The translations under genes and the position numbers were made by a program. Shown here one piece after another: positions 17,876 through 28,493 of a DNA stretch of 64,000 nucleotides. The number at the start of each line of letters is the position of its first letter. The first letter of the stretch is position 1. Source of the stretch: Thermopolyspora flexuosa (GTDB lineage: Bacteria > Actinomycetota > Actinomycetes > Streptosporangiales > Streptosporangiaceae); the NCBI RefSeq assembly GCF_006716785.1, contig NZ_VFPQ01000001.1, forward strand, positions 1,860,001-1,924,000, written 5' to 3'. The notes under the pieces were generated by a model. The model did not search any database. It saw only the letters and a list, made by a program, of their open reading frames with translations, and was not told the DNA's origin.

Positions 17876-18841
17876 TCAGAACGACGAGCTCCACAGGGTC
17901 ACGTGTACGGCGGGGCGGAAGCGGCCGGGGCCGACGCCGGGGCCGCGGAGCATCGCCTGGGTGGCGCGCGGGGTGGTGACGAAGCGGACAAGTTCCTCGG
18001 CGGCGGGCGGAGGGCACTGGGTGGCGAGGGTGAGGGTGGACCAGACGCCTTCGCAGCGGAGCTGGGGGACGGAGAGGCGGACGAGGCTGCCGGTGGCGAG
18101 GTCCTTTGCCACGGCGAAGGTGACGGCCGGGGCGATGCCGTTGCCGCGTTTGACCTCTTCGAGGGCGGCGGCGTGGCTCTGGAAGATCTGCTGTCGGCTC
18201 TCGGGGACGCCGATGCGCTGGAGGAGGGCGGGGATCACGCCGACGGTGGTGGCCGCCGAGGGGCCGAGCAGCCAGGTCTGCTCGCGTAACCGGCTCGGGC
18301 TCGCCTCCACGCGGGCGAGCGGATGGTCCGGCCCGGCGACGATGGCGACCTGGTAGTTGAGGAACGGCCTGCGGACGAGCGAGTCGTCGAGGCCGGGCAT
18401 CCGCGGGCCGATCGCCACGTCGAGCGTGCGGGAGCGCAGCAGGTCGGCGAAGCGGCGGGGGTCGTGCACGCTCAGCTCCACCTCGAGGTCGGCGGCGCGG
18501 CTCGCGAACAGCTCGATCAGGCCGGGGGCGGCGTACTCGGCGAACACGCTGGAGGCGCCGACGCGCAGCAGGCGGCGGCCCTTCGCCGCCTGGCTCACCT
18601 CGATCTTCGTGCGCTCCTGCAGGGAGAGCATCTCGTCGGCGCGGCCGGCGAGCCGCAGCCCGCCGGGGGTGAACGCGAGCCCGGAGGCGGTCCGGGTGAA
18701 CAGCGGATCGCCGAGCTGCCTGCGCAGCTGCGCGATGTGGAGGGAGACCGCGGCCTCCGACACCCCGAGCTCCGCCGCGGCCCGCTTCACCGAGCCGAGC
18801 CGTACCACGGCGGCGTAGGCGCGAAGCTGGGTGGGGGTCAT
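17876..18841 (-). CDS. LysR-family transcriptional regulator
   Basis: A 321-residue LysR-type regulator. The N-terminal winged helix is MTPTQLRAYAAVVRLGSVKRAAAELGVSEAAVSLHIAQL-like (residues 1-60), and the effector domain starts near LLRVGASSVFAEYA. ATG 18841 is used because the HTH begins there; 18 upstream codons are poor. It lies between the cox operon (convergent) and the aromatic/C1 operon (same strand, upstream), so it could control either; CbbR/CoxR-like control of CO oxidation is one possibility. Nothing in the sequence settles which. Confidence 0.8.
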   Translation of the reverse strand: MTPTQLRAYAAVVRLGSVKRAAAELGVSEAAVSLHIAQLRRQLGDPLFTRTASGLAFTPGGLRLAGRADEMLSLQERTKIEVSQAAKGRRLLRVGASSVFAEYAAPGLIELFASRAADLEVELSVHDPRRFADLLRSRTLDVAIGPRMPGLDDSLVRRPFLNYQVAIVAGPDHPLARVEASPSRLREQTWLLGPSAATTVGVIPALLQRIGVPESRQQIFQSHAAALEEVKRGNGIAPAVTFAVAKDLATGSLVRLSVPQLRCEGVWSTLTLATQCPPPAAEELVRFVTTPRATQAMLRGPGVGPGRFRPAVHVTLWSSSF

Positions 18842-18971
18842 GCTCTGGAACCTACTCCAGCCGCCCCCGCCTGGATAGTGATCTTGACCGCCCAATTCCC
18901 GCGGCCGGCGAGCGCACGAGGCGGCACGGCCGCACGGCCGTACGCGCGCACACGGGCCCGGACACGGGCAA

Positions 18972-19011
18972 GGCCCGAGGCGGGCGGCGAGGTGCCGCCG
19001 CGCCCCGGGCC
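18972..19011 (-). terminator. Hairpin downstream of ligM
   Basis: GGCCCG at 18972-18977 pairs with CGGGCC at 19006-19011, and GGCGGC pairs with GCCGCC inside. This gives a strong GC hairpin shortly after the ligM stop on the minus strand. There is no T tract. Confidence 0.4.
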
Positions 19012-19055
19012 GTCGCCGTCTCAGGGGAGCGATGCGATGGGCTGTGCAGCCGGGA

Positions 19056-20465
<1,410 letters not shown>

Positions 20466-20661
20466 TTAACCCGTTCTTGTGTGGACGCCGTCGGCACTTC
20501 CGTCGGCTTTAAGCTATTCCTTCACGCTGTGCCGGGCACATGGCGAAGGGTTGGAGTGGTGTGGCCATGACCGGCAATGGCCGGTGCGTCATTTGACGTA
20601 ACCGCCTGGGCGGTTGTGAGGCGTGACGGGGCACACCTCGGTCGCCGGTCGGGTCGAGGGT

Positions 20662-20729
20662 GCGCCCCGGGACGGGCGCGCGGCACCGCGCGGGCGGCGA
20701 TGCGGCGCCGCGCGCCCGTCCCAGGGCGC
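20662..20729 (-). terminator. Long inverted repeat after ligB
   Basis: A 16-bp perfect stem (20669-20684 with 20707-20722) is extended by six more pairs (GCGCCC with GGGCGC) after one mismatch. It encloses a 22-nt loop and sits just beyond the ligB stop. It probably ends most transcripts of the metF-ligB operon. A smaller AACCGCC-TG-GGCGGTT dyad lies at 20600-20615, within the 272-bp gap before ligM. Confidence 0.55.
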
Positions 20730-20734
20730 GGGCG

Positions 20735-21607
20735 TCAGGCCGCGGCCCGCGCGGTACGGCTCGCGCCGGTGACCTCGAACAGCGCCAGCGCGGCCGCGGT
20801 GTTGGACGCGGGCACGTGGTAGGTGTCGTGGATCCGGACGATGTCGTCGCCCAGGGCGCCGCGCATCACCAGCCACATGATGAGCTCGAGCCCCTCGGTG
20901 CCGGCCTGCTCCATGTACTCCTCACGGGAGAGGGCGGCGAGCGCCTGCGGGTCGTGCTCGATCTTCTCCAGGAACATGCGGTCGAACCGCTGGTTGATCA
21001 GGCCGGCCCGGGCCCCGGCGAGCTGGTGGGACATGCCGCCGGTGCCGAAGACCGCGACCTTGATGTCCTTCGGGTACGACCGGATCGCCCGGCCGAGCGC
21101 CTCACCGAGGGCGAGGCACCTGGCCGCGGTGGGCTGCGGGTACTGCAGGACGTTGACGAGCAAGGGCACGACCTTGCACGGCCAGGCGTCGCCCGGCTCG
21201 GGGCAGTACACCGAGAGCGGGACGGTGAGGCCGTGGTCGACCTTGAGCCGGTTGAAGGTGGCGATGTCGAAGCCGCCGTCGACGAGCTCGCGAACCAGGT
21301 GCTCGCTGAGCTCCGGGTCGCCGATCACCGGCGGCACCGGGCGCGGCCCCCAGCCCTCGTCGGCGATCTCGTACGACTCCGCGGTGCCGATCCCGAAGGT
21401 CGGGATCAGGTCGAGGTCGACGGCGTTCGCGTGGTCGTTGTAGACGATCACCGCCACGTCCGGCCGGTGCTCGGCCATCCAGGCCCGGGCGGGCGCGTAC
21501 CCGTCGAACAGCGGCTTCCAGTACGCGTCCTCGGTCTTGCCGTTGTCCATCGCCGCGCCGATCGCGGGCACGTGCGAGGTGGCCAGTCCCCAGATGACCT
21601 CAGCCAT
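20735..21607 (-). CDS. ligB: Protocatechuate 4,5-dioxygenase beta subunit (LigB-like)
   Basis: The 290-residue catalytic subunit of a type II extradiol dioxygenase. It closely follows LigB of SYK-6: iron ligands H12 (ATSHVPA), H59 (YNDHANAVD) and E241 (GLELIMW), and catalytic H194 (GTGGMSHQL), match LigB H12, H61, E242 and H195. It should open protocatechuate between C4 and C5 to 4-carboxy-2-hydroxymuconate semialdehyde. Gallate or 3-O-methylgallate as substrate cannot be excluded. ATG 21607 overlaps the end of ligA by eight bases, so the subunits are translationally coupled. Confidence 0.9.
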   Translation of the reverse strand: MAEVIWGLATSHVPAIGAAMDNGKTEDAYWKPLFDGYAPARAWMAEHRPDVAVIVYNDHANAVDLDLIPTFGIGTAESYEIADEGWGPRPVPPVIGDPELSEHLVRELVDGGFDIATFNRLKVDHGLTVPLSVYCPEPGDAWPCKVVPLLVNVLQYPQPTAARCLALGEALGRAIRSYPKDIKVAVFGTGGMSHQLAGARAGLINQRFDRMFLEKIEHDPQALAALSREEYMEQAGTEGLELIMWLVMRGALGDDIVRIHDTYHVPASNTAAALALFEVTGASRTARAAA

Positions 21608-21944
21608 AGATACGTCCCCCCGATCGCATGGCCGCGATGAACTCCTCGGTCGACATGCCGGTGAAGACGCCACCGAGGTCCTGCAGCGACTTGCGGTCCA
21701 CCATGGCGAGCTTCACCGTGTAGAAGATGGACGCGCCGAGCTCCATCATCGCCGTCCAGTCCCGCTCGAGGATCGCGCGCTTCTGCTCGGGCGAGAGCCC
21801 GTACTCGTCGCAGTAGGCGGCCTCGTCCGCGAGGAACCGGCGCCGGTTCTCGGGGTCCGTCAACGATCCGCACAGCCGGTTCAGCGCGTAGCCTCGCCGG
21901 ACCGCGCTCACGTCGAGCACGTAGTTGTCGCGAGCCTTGCTCAT
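21600..21944 (-). CDS. ligA: Protocatechuate 4,5-dioxygenase alpha subunit (LigA-like)
   Basis: A 114-residue small subunit that caps the LigB active site. Matches to LigA of SYK-6 include RRGYALNRLCGSL, ENRRRFLADEAAYCDEYGL and FTGMSTEEFIAAM; it lacks LigA's first 25 or so residues, a common variation. A separate alpha subunit argues for the LigAB class rather than the single-chain DesB or DesZ enzymes. AAGGA sits just before ATG 21944, which follows folD by 12 bases. Confidence 0.88.
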   Translation of the reverse strand: MSKARDNYVLDVSAVRRGYALNRLCGSLTDPENRRRFLADEAAYCDEYGLSPEQKRAILERDWTAMMELGASIFYTVKLAMVDRKSLQDLGGVFTGMSTEEFIAAMRSGGRIYG

Positions 21945-21956
21945 CTGTCCTTGTCT

Positions 21957-22832
21957 TTACTGGTTGCGAGCCGGGATCGCCGAGTTCTGGCGCGCGGTCT
22001 CGTGGGCGCGCGCCGCCCTGATCGTTTGTGCGAGCAGGGTGGCGATCGTCATGGGGCCGACCCCACCGGGCACCGGCGTGATGTAGGAGGCGCGCTCGGC
22101 GGCGGCCTCGAACTCCACGTCCCCCCTGTTGTCGGCGTAGCCGGCGTCGACGACCACGGCACCGGGCTTGATCCACTCACCGCGGATGAGCTCGGGCCGT
22201 CCCGCGGCCGCGACCACCACGTCCGCCCGGGCGACCTGCTCGGCCAGGTCGGCGGTGCGGGAGTGGCAGTACGTGACGGTGGCGTCGCGCGCCAGCAGGA
22301 GCATGCCGACCGGCTTGCCGAGGATCGGGCTGCGCCCGACCACCACGGCGTGCTTGCCGGCCAGCGGGATGTCGTACGCGTCGAGCAGCGCCATGATGCC
22401 GCCGGGCGTGGCGGAGGCGAATCCGCCCTCGTCGAACGCCATCATCGCGAACGAGGTGCGGGTGACGCCGTCGACGTCCTTCGACGGCGCGATCGCCTCG
22501 AAGGCGGCGCGCTCGTCGATGTGGTCGGGCACCGGGTGCTGCAGGAGGATGCCGTCCACCTCCGGGTCCTCCGACAGCTCCCGGATCTGGTTGACCAGGG
22601 TCTCGGTGGTGATCGACGCGTCGAGCTCGATGCGGCGCGAGTTCATGCCGACGTCCCGGCACCGGTTCGCCTTCATCCGCACGTAGGTGTGCGAGGCGGG
22701 GTCGTCGCCGACCAGGACCGTCGCCAGCACCGGCACGCGGCCGTACTCCTTGATGAACTCGCCGACGTCGTGCTTGACGTCGTCGAGGATGCCGGCCGCG
22801 ACGGCACGGCCGTCGAGAATCTGTGCTGTCAC
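21957..22832 (-). CDS. folD: Methylene-THF dehydrogenase/cyclohydrolase
   Basis: A 291-residue bifunctional enzyme converting 5,10-methylene-THF to 10-formyl-THF. The catalytic lysine motif is SHTYVRMKANRC, the dinucleotide-binding stretch is VVVGRSPILGKPVGMLLL, and the C-terminal signature is TPVPGGVGPMTIATLL. The usual QLPLP motif reads QHPVP. Its place between purU and ligA indicates a copy dedicated to oxidising methyl units from O-demethylation rather than (or besides) housekeeping. Confidence 0.92.
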   Translation of the reverse strand: MTAQILDGRAVAAGILDDVKHDVGEFIKEYGRVPVLATVLVGDDPASHTYVRMKANRCRDVGMNSRRIELDASITTETLVNQIRELSEDPEVDGILLQHPVPDHIDERAAFEAIAPSKDVDGVTRTSFAMMAFDEGGFASATPGGIMALLDAYDIPLAGKHAVVVGRSPILGKPVGMLLLARDATVTYCHSRTADLAEQVARADVVVAAAGRPELIRGEWIKPGAVVVDAGYADNRGDVEFEAAAERASYITPVPGGVGPMTIATLLAQTIRAARAHETARQNSAIPARNQ

Positions 22833-22845
22833 TGACTCTCCTGCC

Positions 22846-23715
22846 TCAGAACACGACGGTGGTGTTGCCGTCCCGGATCACCCGGTCGTCGCAGTGCCAG
22901 GTCACGGCGCGGGCGAGCACCAGCCGCTCCACGTCCGCGCCCTTGCGCTGCAGGTCCTCGACGGTGTCCCGGTGGGAGACGCGGATGACGTCCTGCTCGA
23001 TGATCGGGCCCTCGTCGAGGTCCTCGGTCACGTAGTGGGCGGTGGCGCCGACGAGCTTCACGCCGCGCTCCTTCGCCCGCTGGTACGGCCCGGCGCCCAT
23101 GAAGGCGGGCAGGAACGAGTGGTGGATGTTGATCACCGGGACGCCGACCTCGTCGAGGAACTCGCCGGACAGGATCTGCATGTACCGGGCGAGGATCACC
23201 AGGTCGACGTTGCCCTTGAGCAGGTTGAGCTGCTCCTTCTCGGCCTCGGTCTTGTTGTTCTTGTTGACCGGGATGTAGAAGTACGGGATGCCGAACTGCC
23301 GGGCGGCGTCCCCGAGGTCGGGGTGGTTCGACACCACCATCGGCACGGTCATCGCGATCTCGTCGCGCTGTACTCGCCACAGCAGGTCGAGCAGGCAGTG
23401 GTCGGCCTTCGACACGAAGATCGCGGCGCGCTTGCGGCGCTTCGCCTCGACCAGCCGGAACTCCAGGCCGAGCTCATGGGTGAGCTTCTGGTCGAGCGCG
23501 GCCTTGAGCTGGTCGAACCGGGCGCTGAGGCCCTCCAGGTGGAAGACCGTGCGCTGGAAGAAGCGGCCGCCGGAGGGGTCGGTGGAGTACTGGTCGAGCG
23601 AGACGATGTTCGCGCCCTGCTCGGTGAGCACTCCCGACACGCTGCTCACGATCCCCGGACGGTCGGCGCCCTGCACGATCAGACGGCCGTAGTCGGTGTT
23701 GTGGTGCTCCCTCAT
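22846..23715 (-). CDS. purU: Formyltetrahydrofolate deformylase
   Basis: A 289-residue enzyme hydrolysing 10-formyl-THF to formate and free THF. An N-terminal ACT domain (LIVQGADRPGIVSSVSGVLTEQGANIV) is followed by a formyltransferase fold with INIHHSFLPAFMGAGPYQRA and GATAHYVTEDLDEGPIIEQD; the catalytic Asn/His/Asp residues appear intact. The ATG at 23715 overlaps the metF stop (TAATG). In SYK-6 the C1 chain uses the formyl-THF synthetase LigH; here PurU takes the final step and regenerates THF irreversibly. Confidence 0.9.
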   Translation of the reverse strand: MREHHNTDYGRLIVQGADRPGIVSSVSGVLTEQGANIVSLDQYSTDPSGGRFFQRTVFHLEGLSARFDQLKAALDQKLTHELGLEFRLVEAKRRKRAAIFVSKADHCLLDLLWRVQRDEIAMTVPMVVSNHPDLGDAARQFGIPYFYIPVNKNNKTEAEKEQLNLLKGNVDLVILARYMQILSGEFLDEVGVPVINIHHSFLPAFMGAGPYQRAKERGVKLVGATAHYVTEDLDEGPIIEQDVIRVSHRDTVEDLQRKGADVERLVLARAVTWHCDDRVIRDGNTTVVF

Positions 23716-24596
23716 TACCGATCGTCCCTCCCGGCGACCGAGGCCAGCAGCTTCTGGCGCCATTTCTCGGTGCCCTCCAATTCGTTGAAGGTGAAGATGT
23801 GCAGCCCGCGGATGTTTCCACCGATCTTCGCGGATGCGGAGGCGAGCCGCTTCAACAGCTTGGTGGGGTTGTAGACGCCCGGCAGCAGGAACCTCCACAG
23901 CAGATTGCTCTGCTTCTGCAGGAACCGCGCCGACTGGCCGAGCCCGATGCCGGCCGAGATGCGGATCAGCTTCTGCCGGTTCACCGGTCCGGGCATGCCG
24001 ACGTAGATCGGCAGGTTGACGCCCTCGGAGGCGATGCGCTTGGCCCAGGTGGCGGTGGTGTTGGCGTCGAAGCAGATCTGGGTGAGGATGCGGTCCGCCA
24101 TCGGCGCCTTCTTCCGCAGCGCCTCGTCGATCGCGTTCTGCGGGATGAGCGCGTGGCCCTCCGGGTATCCGCCGATGCCGATGTTCTCGAACGGGTGGTT
24201 CAGCTCCTGCAGCACCCTGAGGAGCTGGTACGACTCGGTGAACTCACCCGCCGGGGTGGGGGCGTCACCGCCGATGCAGAACACCCGCCGGATTCCCGCC
24301 TCCTTCAGGCGCGCCACCACGTCCTCGACGTGCTTGGCGTCGACGAACTGCCGGGCGGGCAGGTGCGGGGCGACGGTGTATCCGTGATTGTGGAGACGTT
24401 CGGCGAGGTCGAGGGTGGTGTCGATTCCCTTGGCAACGGTGACGGTGACCGTCAGCGGGACGTCCTTCGGCACGTGGGTGAGCACGTCCTGCTCGGTCTT
24501 CTTGAACGGCATCACCTCGTAGCCGATGTTGCGCACCAGATCGGCGAGAGTGGAGCCTCGGCGCCCGGAGCCGGAAACCTCCTGCTGTATCGCCAT
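23715..24596 (-). CDS. metF: Methylenetetrahydrofolate reductase, O-demethylation type
   Basis: A 293-residue TIM-barrel flavoenzyme of the MetF family, expected to run in the oxidative direction on 5-methyl-THF made by LigM. Family features include IGYEVMPFK (catalytic Glu region), FCIGGDAPTPAGEF, IGIGGYPEGHA and QICFDANTT. It is divergent from biosynthetic MetF, like the copies found with ligM. ATG 24596 is chosen, with AGGGGAA upstream; a start 16 codons earlier lacks support. It is the first gene of the metF-purU-folD-ligA-ligB unit; no convincing promoter was seen upstream. Confidence 0.85.
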   Translation of the reverse strand: MAIQQEVSGSGRRGSTLADLVRNIGYEVMPFKKTEQDVLTHVPKDVPLTVTVTVAKGIDTTLDLAERLHNHGYTVAPHLPARQFVDAKHVEDVVARLKEAGIRRVFCIGGDAPTPAGEFTESYQLLRVLQELNHPFENIGIGGYPEGHALIPQNAIDEALRKKAPMADRILTQICFDANTTATWAKRIASEGVNLPIYVGMPGPVNRQKLIRISAGIGLGQSARFLQKQSNLLWRFLLPGVYNPTKLLKRLASASAKIGGNIRGLHIFTFNELEGTEKWRQKLLASVAGRDDR

Positions 24597-25694
24597 GGGC
24601 GTTCGTTCCCCTTCCAGGTAGCGGGCGTCGGCGGACGGCGGCATCGGCGGAACCGCCTGCGCTCAGTGAATCCGAACGCGCGCTCCGTTTCGTCCGGCAT
24701 CGGAGGTGAGTTGGGCGCGACAAATGACCGAGATGTCCATGTGACTTTGCCGTAGGTGCGTTCCGGCCCTCGGCCGACGTTTGGGGGATTCGACGAGGGA
24801 ACGCGGGGCCTCCAAGGGTACGGCGGGCACGCGATCGCGCAGGTGACCGGCCATGTCGGGGCCTGCCTGGCCTCGGCTTGACCCAACCGTGGCAGTGGCT
24901 CGCCTATTCCCCGCGGGGTCGGGGCGGCCGGGACGGGGGAGTGGCACCGGCGGCGGGGAGGGCCGGAGCGTCGCGTGGGCGTGGTCCTGTGCCGGGCCGT
25001 GCGTCGGAAGCCTGGTGGGAGGGCGTGAAGGCACGGGTCGCCCGCCATGGTGCGGGGATGGCGAGGCGTGGACATGGGCTTTGCGGCACCGTGGCACTCT
25101 GCCGCGGAGCCGCCGGGCCGATCCGGCGGGCCTGCGGGCGCCTTGGTCGCATCGGATCGTGGCGCCGGGCGATGCTTGCGGAATTGCGCGACGGTGTGTG
25201 GGGCCGGGTGGGGTGTGCCGCGCGGAAAAAGGAGTCCGGGGGATGGAGAGGGGTGGGTGCGCGGGTGGGGGGGTGACGTTATGGATGGGGTGGGTGAATT
25301 CCGGCGAGATGGATGCGCTCTGCCGAATGCGTGGTGGCGGTTCGCCGTCGAAAACCGTCACGAATCACGCGATTTGCGACCACGCCGTTTCCCCGTCGCC
25401 GAGACGGCGGAGTCGTGCCGTGGCGAATCGGACGGGCGATTTGGACTCGCGGGCTCGCCGTGTCGCCACCGATGACGGTGGTATGGGAGCGACGACGCGG
25501 ATCACCGGCCCGCGACCTGATGCCCATCCGGAGGGTCGCCGCCCATCGGCGAGGGCGTTGAGCTGCTGCTTCCTCTTGTGCCGCCGGCTCGTCGGGCACC
25601 TCCGTGCGGTGCCGGTCGCGGCGGTGCCGTCGGGTGGCCGGGCACGGCCGCCCGCTCGCGGCCGCGCATCCGTGATTCCTCCGGTCCGGCCGGA
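24597..25694. other. 1.1-kb region without a convincing gene
   Basis: The long frames here have irregular composition, no ribosome-binding sites and no recognisable motifs. The plus strand is unusually G-rich, with runs such as GGGTGGGG around 25205-25290. It must hold the promoter of the metF operon at its left end. A decayed gene or untranslated RNA cannot be excluded. Confidence 0.5.
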
Positions 25695-25880
25695 TCAGTA
25701 GTGCTTCGCCGGGGCCTTGGGAATGAGAATCCACATGATCAGGTAAATGATGATCTGCGGGCCCGGGAGAAGGCAGGAGAGTATGAAGAGCAGCCGGATG
25801 AGCGTCACCGGAATCCCGGTCCGCTCCGCGAGGCCGCCGCACACGCCTGCGATGATCTTCTTGTCCCTTGACCGGTACAC
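25695..25880 (-). CDS. Small PspC-domain membrane protein
   Basis: A 61-residue protein with a PspC domain. The conserved segment KKIIAGVCGGLAERTGIPVTLIRL precedes a transmembrane helix (LLFILSCLLPGPQIIIYLIMWILIP). Such proteins sit in the membrane and take part in envelope stress responses. The start is GTG 25880, which has AGGAG seven bases upstream; a longer frame from 25928 would begin with TTG. It is a single gene, divergent from the carotenoid cluster. Confidence 0.8.
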   Translation of the reverse strand: MYRSRDKKIIAGVCGGLAERTGIPVTLIRLLFILSCLLPGPQIIIYLIMWILIPKAPAKHY

Positions 25881-26202
25881 CGCTTCGCTCCTTTGCCGTC
25901 TCGTGCCGTTCGTTTTCACCCTGTCCAACTCCTGGGCGACGCAGGAGGTTCCACCGCGGTCCCGGATACTGCCCTGACCTGCCGAACCGATAAATCAGGG
26001 TGAATTCCGGGACGCGGCAGGTTTACCGGCCGGCCACTCGAGCCGCGCACGCCACCGCAGCCCTCCGGCCCCACGCCGTCGCGTGCCCTGCCGGAGCCGC
26101 ATGGCATGAGGCGGGCGATGCGGGGCAGCTAGGGATCAACCTCGATCCGGGCACCGGCGCGGCAGGCCCGGCAACGGACGCGACCGCAAGGAGGTTCGCC
26201 GG
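25881..26202. other. Intergenic region between pspC-like gene and carotenoid cluster
   Basis: A 322-bp divergent spacer. It must contain promoters for both directions. No clear operator was recognised; a relatively AT-rich stretch lies at 25990-26005. It ends in a very strong AAGGAGG ribosome-binding site for the gene at 26203. Confidence 0.5.
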
Positions 26203-27039
26203 GTGCGGGCTGTGGACCACACGCGCGGTACGGCACGGCGGCGGCCGGCCGGCCCCGCCGCCACGGCCGGCGTCGCCGCCCTCGCCGTGATGGTCGTCCT
26301 CCAGGTGGCCTCCGGGGTGAGCGCGGACCCGGCACGGTTCGTCACCCCGATCGTCACGGTGCTGGCGGTGAGCGCGGTCTGCTTCGCCGCGGCCGCGCAG
26401 GGCCTCCCGCGCGCCCTCGCCGCGTTCGCCGCGGCGGCCCTCACCGGGTACGCGGCCGAGGCGGTCGGCGAGGCGACCGGCGTCCCGTTCGGCGAGTACC
26501 GCTACACCGACGCGCTCTGGCCGAAGATCGGCGCGGTTCCGGTCGCGGTGTGCGTCGCCTGGGGCGGCATGGGGATCGCCGCGTACGTCGTCGGCCGCGC
26601 GATCGCCCCGTGCTGGGCGGTGCCGCTCGGCGCCGCGGCGCTCACCGCCTGGGACCTCTTCCTCGACCCGCAGATGCTCCGGCTCGGGCTGTGGACCTGG
26701 GCCGAGGCCGGGCCGTACCGGGGCGTGCCGCTCACCAACTTCGCGGGCTGGCTGCTCGTGTCGCTGCTCGTCATGGCCGTCATCCGCAGGACCCTCGGCA
26801 CCCCGGACCGCCTCGCCGGGCCCGTCGCCCTGTACACGGTGATGGCCGCGATGGAGACCATCGCGTTCGCCGCGGTGTTCGAGCCGCGCGACCCCCTCGT
26901 GGCGGCCGCCGGCGGGGCGGCGATGGGCGCCTTCGCCGCCGCGGCGTGGTGGCGCATGCGCAGGGTGGAGACGGTACGGCCGGGCCCGGCCACCGGCCGT
27001 GCGCGGGCATGGCAGGGGAGGCGGCCGTGGCACGGGTGA
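26203..27039 (+). CDS. cruF: CruF-like carotenoid 1,2-hydratase (membrane protein)
   Basis: A 278-residue polytopic membrane protein with about seven helices, matching the CruF/DUF422 carotenoid family. Signature segments are FGEYRYTDALWPKIG, AWDLFLDPQMLRLGLWTW and GVPLTNFAGWLL. CruF adds water to the psi end of acyclic or monocyclic carotenoids, making the C-1 hydroxyl that is later glycosylated. GTG 26203 has AAGGAGG eight bases upstream. The next gene begins 13 bases before its stop, so the genes are coupled. Confidence 0.82.
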   Translation: MRAVDHTRGTARRRPAGPAATAGVAALAVMVVLQVASGVSADPARFVTPIVTVLAVSAVCFAAAAQGLPRALAAFAAAALTGYAAEAVGEATGVPFGEYRYTDALWPKIGAVPVAVCVAWGGMGIAAYVVGRAIAPCWAVPLGAAALTAWDLFLDPQMLRLGLWTWAEAGPYRGVPLTNFAGWLLVSLLVMAVIRRTLGTPDRLAGPVALYTVMAAMETIAFAAVFEPRDPLVAAAGGAAMGAFAAAAWWRMRRVETVRPGPATGRARAWQGRRPWHG

Positions 27040-28493
27040 TCGTGGTCGGCGGGGGAGTGGGCGGCATGGCCGCGGCGCTGCTGCTCGCCCGCGCCGGGCA
27101 CCGGGTGCGGCTGCTGGAGCGGCTGCCCCGGCTCGGCGGCAAGCTCGCCGAACACCGCCGCGACGGCTTCACCTTCTCGCTCGGCCCGTCGCTGCTCACC
27201 ATGCCGAGCCTGTTCCGCGGTCTCGGCCTCGAACCGGAGCTCGTCGAGCCTGCCGAGCTGTGCCGCTACCGCTTCGCCGGCGGCGGCACGCTCACCGCCC
27301 GCCGTGACCCCGGCCGCATGGCCGCCGAGGTGGACCGGCTCGCCCCCGGCGAGGGCGCGGCCTGGCGGGCGTTCCACGCCTGGGCCGTACGCTGCCTCGA
27401 CGCCGCCCGCCGCACCCACTTCGCCGGGCCGCCCGGCCGCGCGCCCGACGGCGTCCGCCCCCGCCCCGGCGACCTCGCCGCGATCGCCCCGGGACGCACC
27501 CTGCACGGCCTCGCCCGCCGCTTCTTCCGCGACCCCCGGCTCGTGCAGTACGCCGACCGCTACGCCACCTACGCCGGCTCGGACCCCTACCGCGCCCCGG
27601 CCGCGCTCGGCTGTATCCCCGCGCTCGAGCACGGCGAGGGCGGCTGGTACGTGCGCGGCGGCCTGCCCCGGCTCGCCGACGGCCTCGCCGCCCTGCTGCA
27701 CCGGGAGGGCGTCGAGGTCGCCCTCGAGGCCCACGTCGCCGGGATCACCGACGACGGCGGCCGGGTGACCGGGGTACGGCTCGCCTCCGGGGAGCGCCTG
27801 CCCGCCGACGTCGTGGTGGCGAACGTCGACGCCGCCCAGCTCTACGGCCGGCTGCTGCCGGACCGGCGGCGGCTGCGCCGCATCGCCCGGCTCGGCCCGT
27901 CCTCGTCGGTGCTGCTCCTGCTCGCCGGGGTGACCGGCCGCACCCCCGGTCTCGCCCACCACAACGTGTTCTTCTCCGCCGACTACCGGCGGGAGTTCCG
28001 CGACATCTTCGCCGCGGGCCGCCCGCCGCGCGACCCCACCGTGTACATCGGCTGCTCCGCCGTGGACGACCCCACCCAGGCGCCGCCGGGCGCCGAGAAC
28101 CAGGTGCTGCTCGTCAACGTGCCCGCCCGCGACCCGGTCCGCTGGCCGCAGCGGCCCGAGGCGTACCGGGACATGGTGCTGGAACGGCTCGCCGAACGCG
28201 GCCACGACCTGTCCGGGCGGCTGCGCTTCGTCGACCTGTTCACCCCCGCCGACCTGCGCGACCTTTACGGCGCGTGGGGCGGCGCGATCTACGGCCCGGC
28301 GGCCAACGGCTTGCTCGCCCCGCTGCTGCGGCCCGGCAACCGCGGGCCGCGACGCGGCCTCTATCTCGTCGGCGGCTCGGCCCACCCCGGCGGCGGCCTG
28401 CCGCTCGTGGTGCTCGGCGCCCACATCGTCGCCCGCCTCGTCGCCGAGGACTTCCCCGTCCCGGCGCCGCGCGTGGTGGAGGGCCGCCGATGA
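27027..28493 (+). CDS. Carotenoid desaturase/oxygenase of the CrtI/CrtD/CrtN family
   Basis: A 488-residue FAD-dependent oxidoreductase. The dinucleotide-binding motif VIVVGGGVGGMAAALLL is at the N-terminus, and the C-terminal FAD segment is GLYLVGGSAHPGGGLPLVVLGA. The HPGGGLPLV form is found in CrtD (C-3',4' desaturases) and CrtNb/CrtP oxygenases more than in phytoene desaturase itself. Beside cruF, a CrtD role is the simplest reading. GTG 27027 follows GGGGAGG; ATG 27009 is an alternative. The stop overlaps the next start (ATGA). Confidence 0.8.
   Translation: MARVIVVGGGVGGMAAALLLARAGHRVRLLERLPRLGGKLAEHRRDGFTFSLGPSLLTMPSLFRGLGLEPELVEPAELCRYRFAGGGTLTARRDPGRMAAEVDRLAPGEGAAWRAFHAWAVRCLDAARRTHFAGPPGRAPDGVRPRPGDLAAIAPGRTLHGLARRFFRDPRLVQYADRYATYAGSDPYRAPAALGCIPALEHGEGGWYVRGGLPRLADGLAALLHREGVEVALEAHVAGITDDGGRVTGVRLASGERLPADVVVANVDAAQLYGRLLPDRRRLRRIARLGPSSSVLLLLAGVTGRTPGLAHHNVFFSADYRREFRDIFAAGRPPRDPTVYIGCSAVDDPTQAPPGAENQVLLVNVPARDPVRWPQRPEAYRDMVLERLAERGHDLSGRLRFVDLFTPADLRDLYGAWGGAIYGPAANGLLAPLLRPGNRGPRRGLYLVGGSAHPGGGLPLVVLGAHIVARLVAEDFPVPAPRVVEGRR

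Noticed and set aside
24853-25701. A 282-codon plus-strand frame in the gene-free region
   Set aside because: Composition is irregular (rich in Gly, Arg, Trp and Cys), with no ribosome-binding site and no motif.
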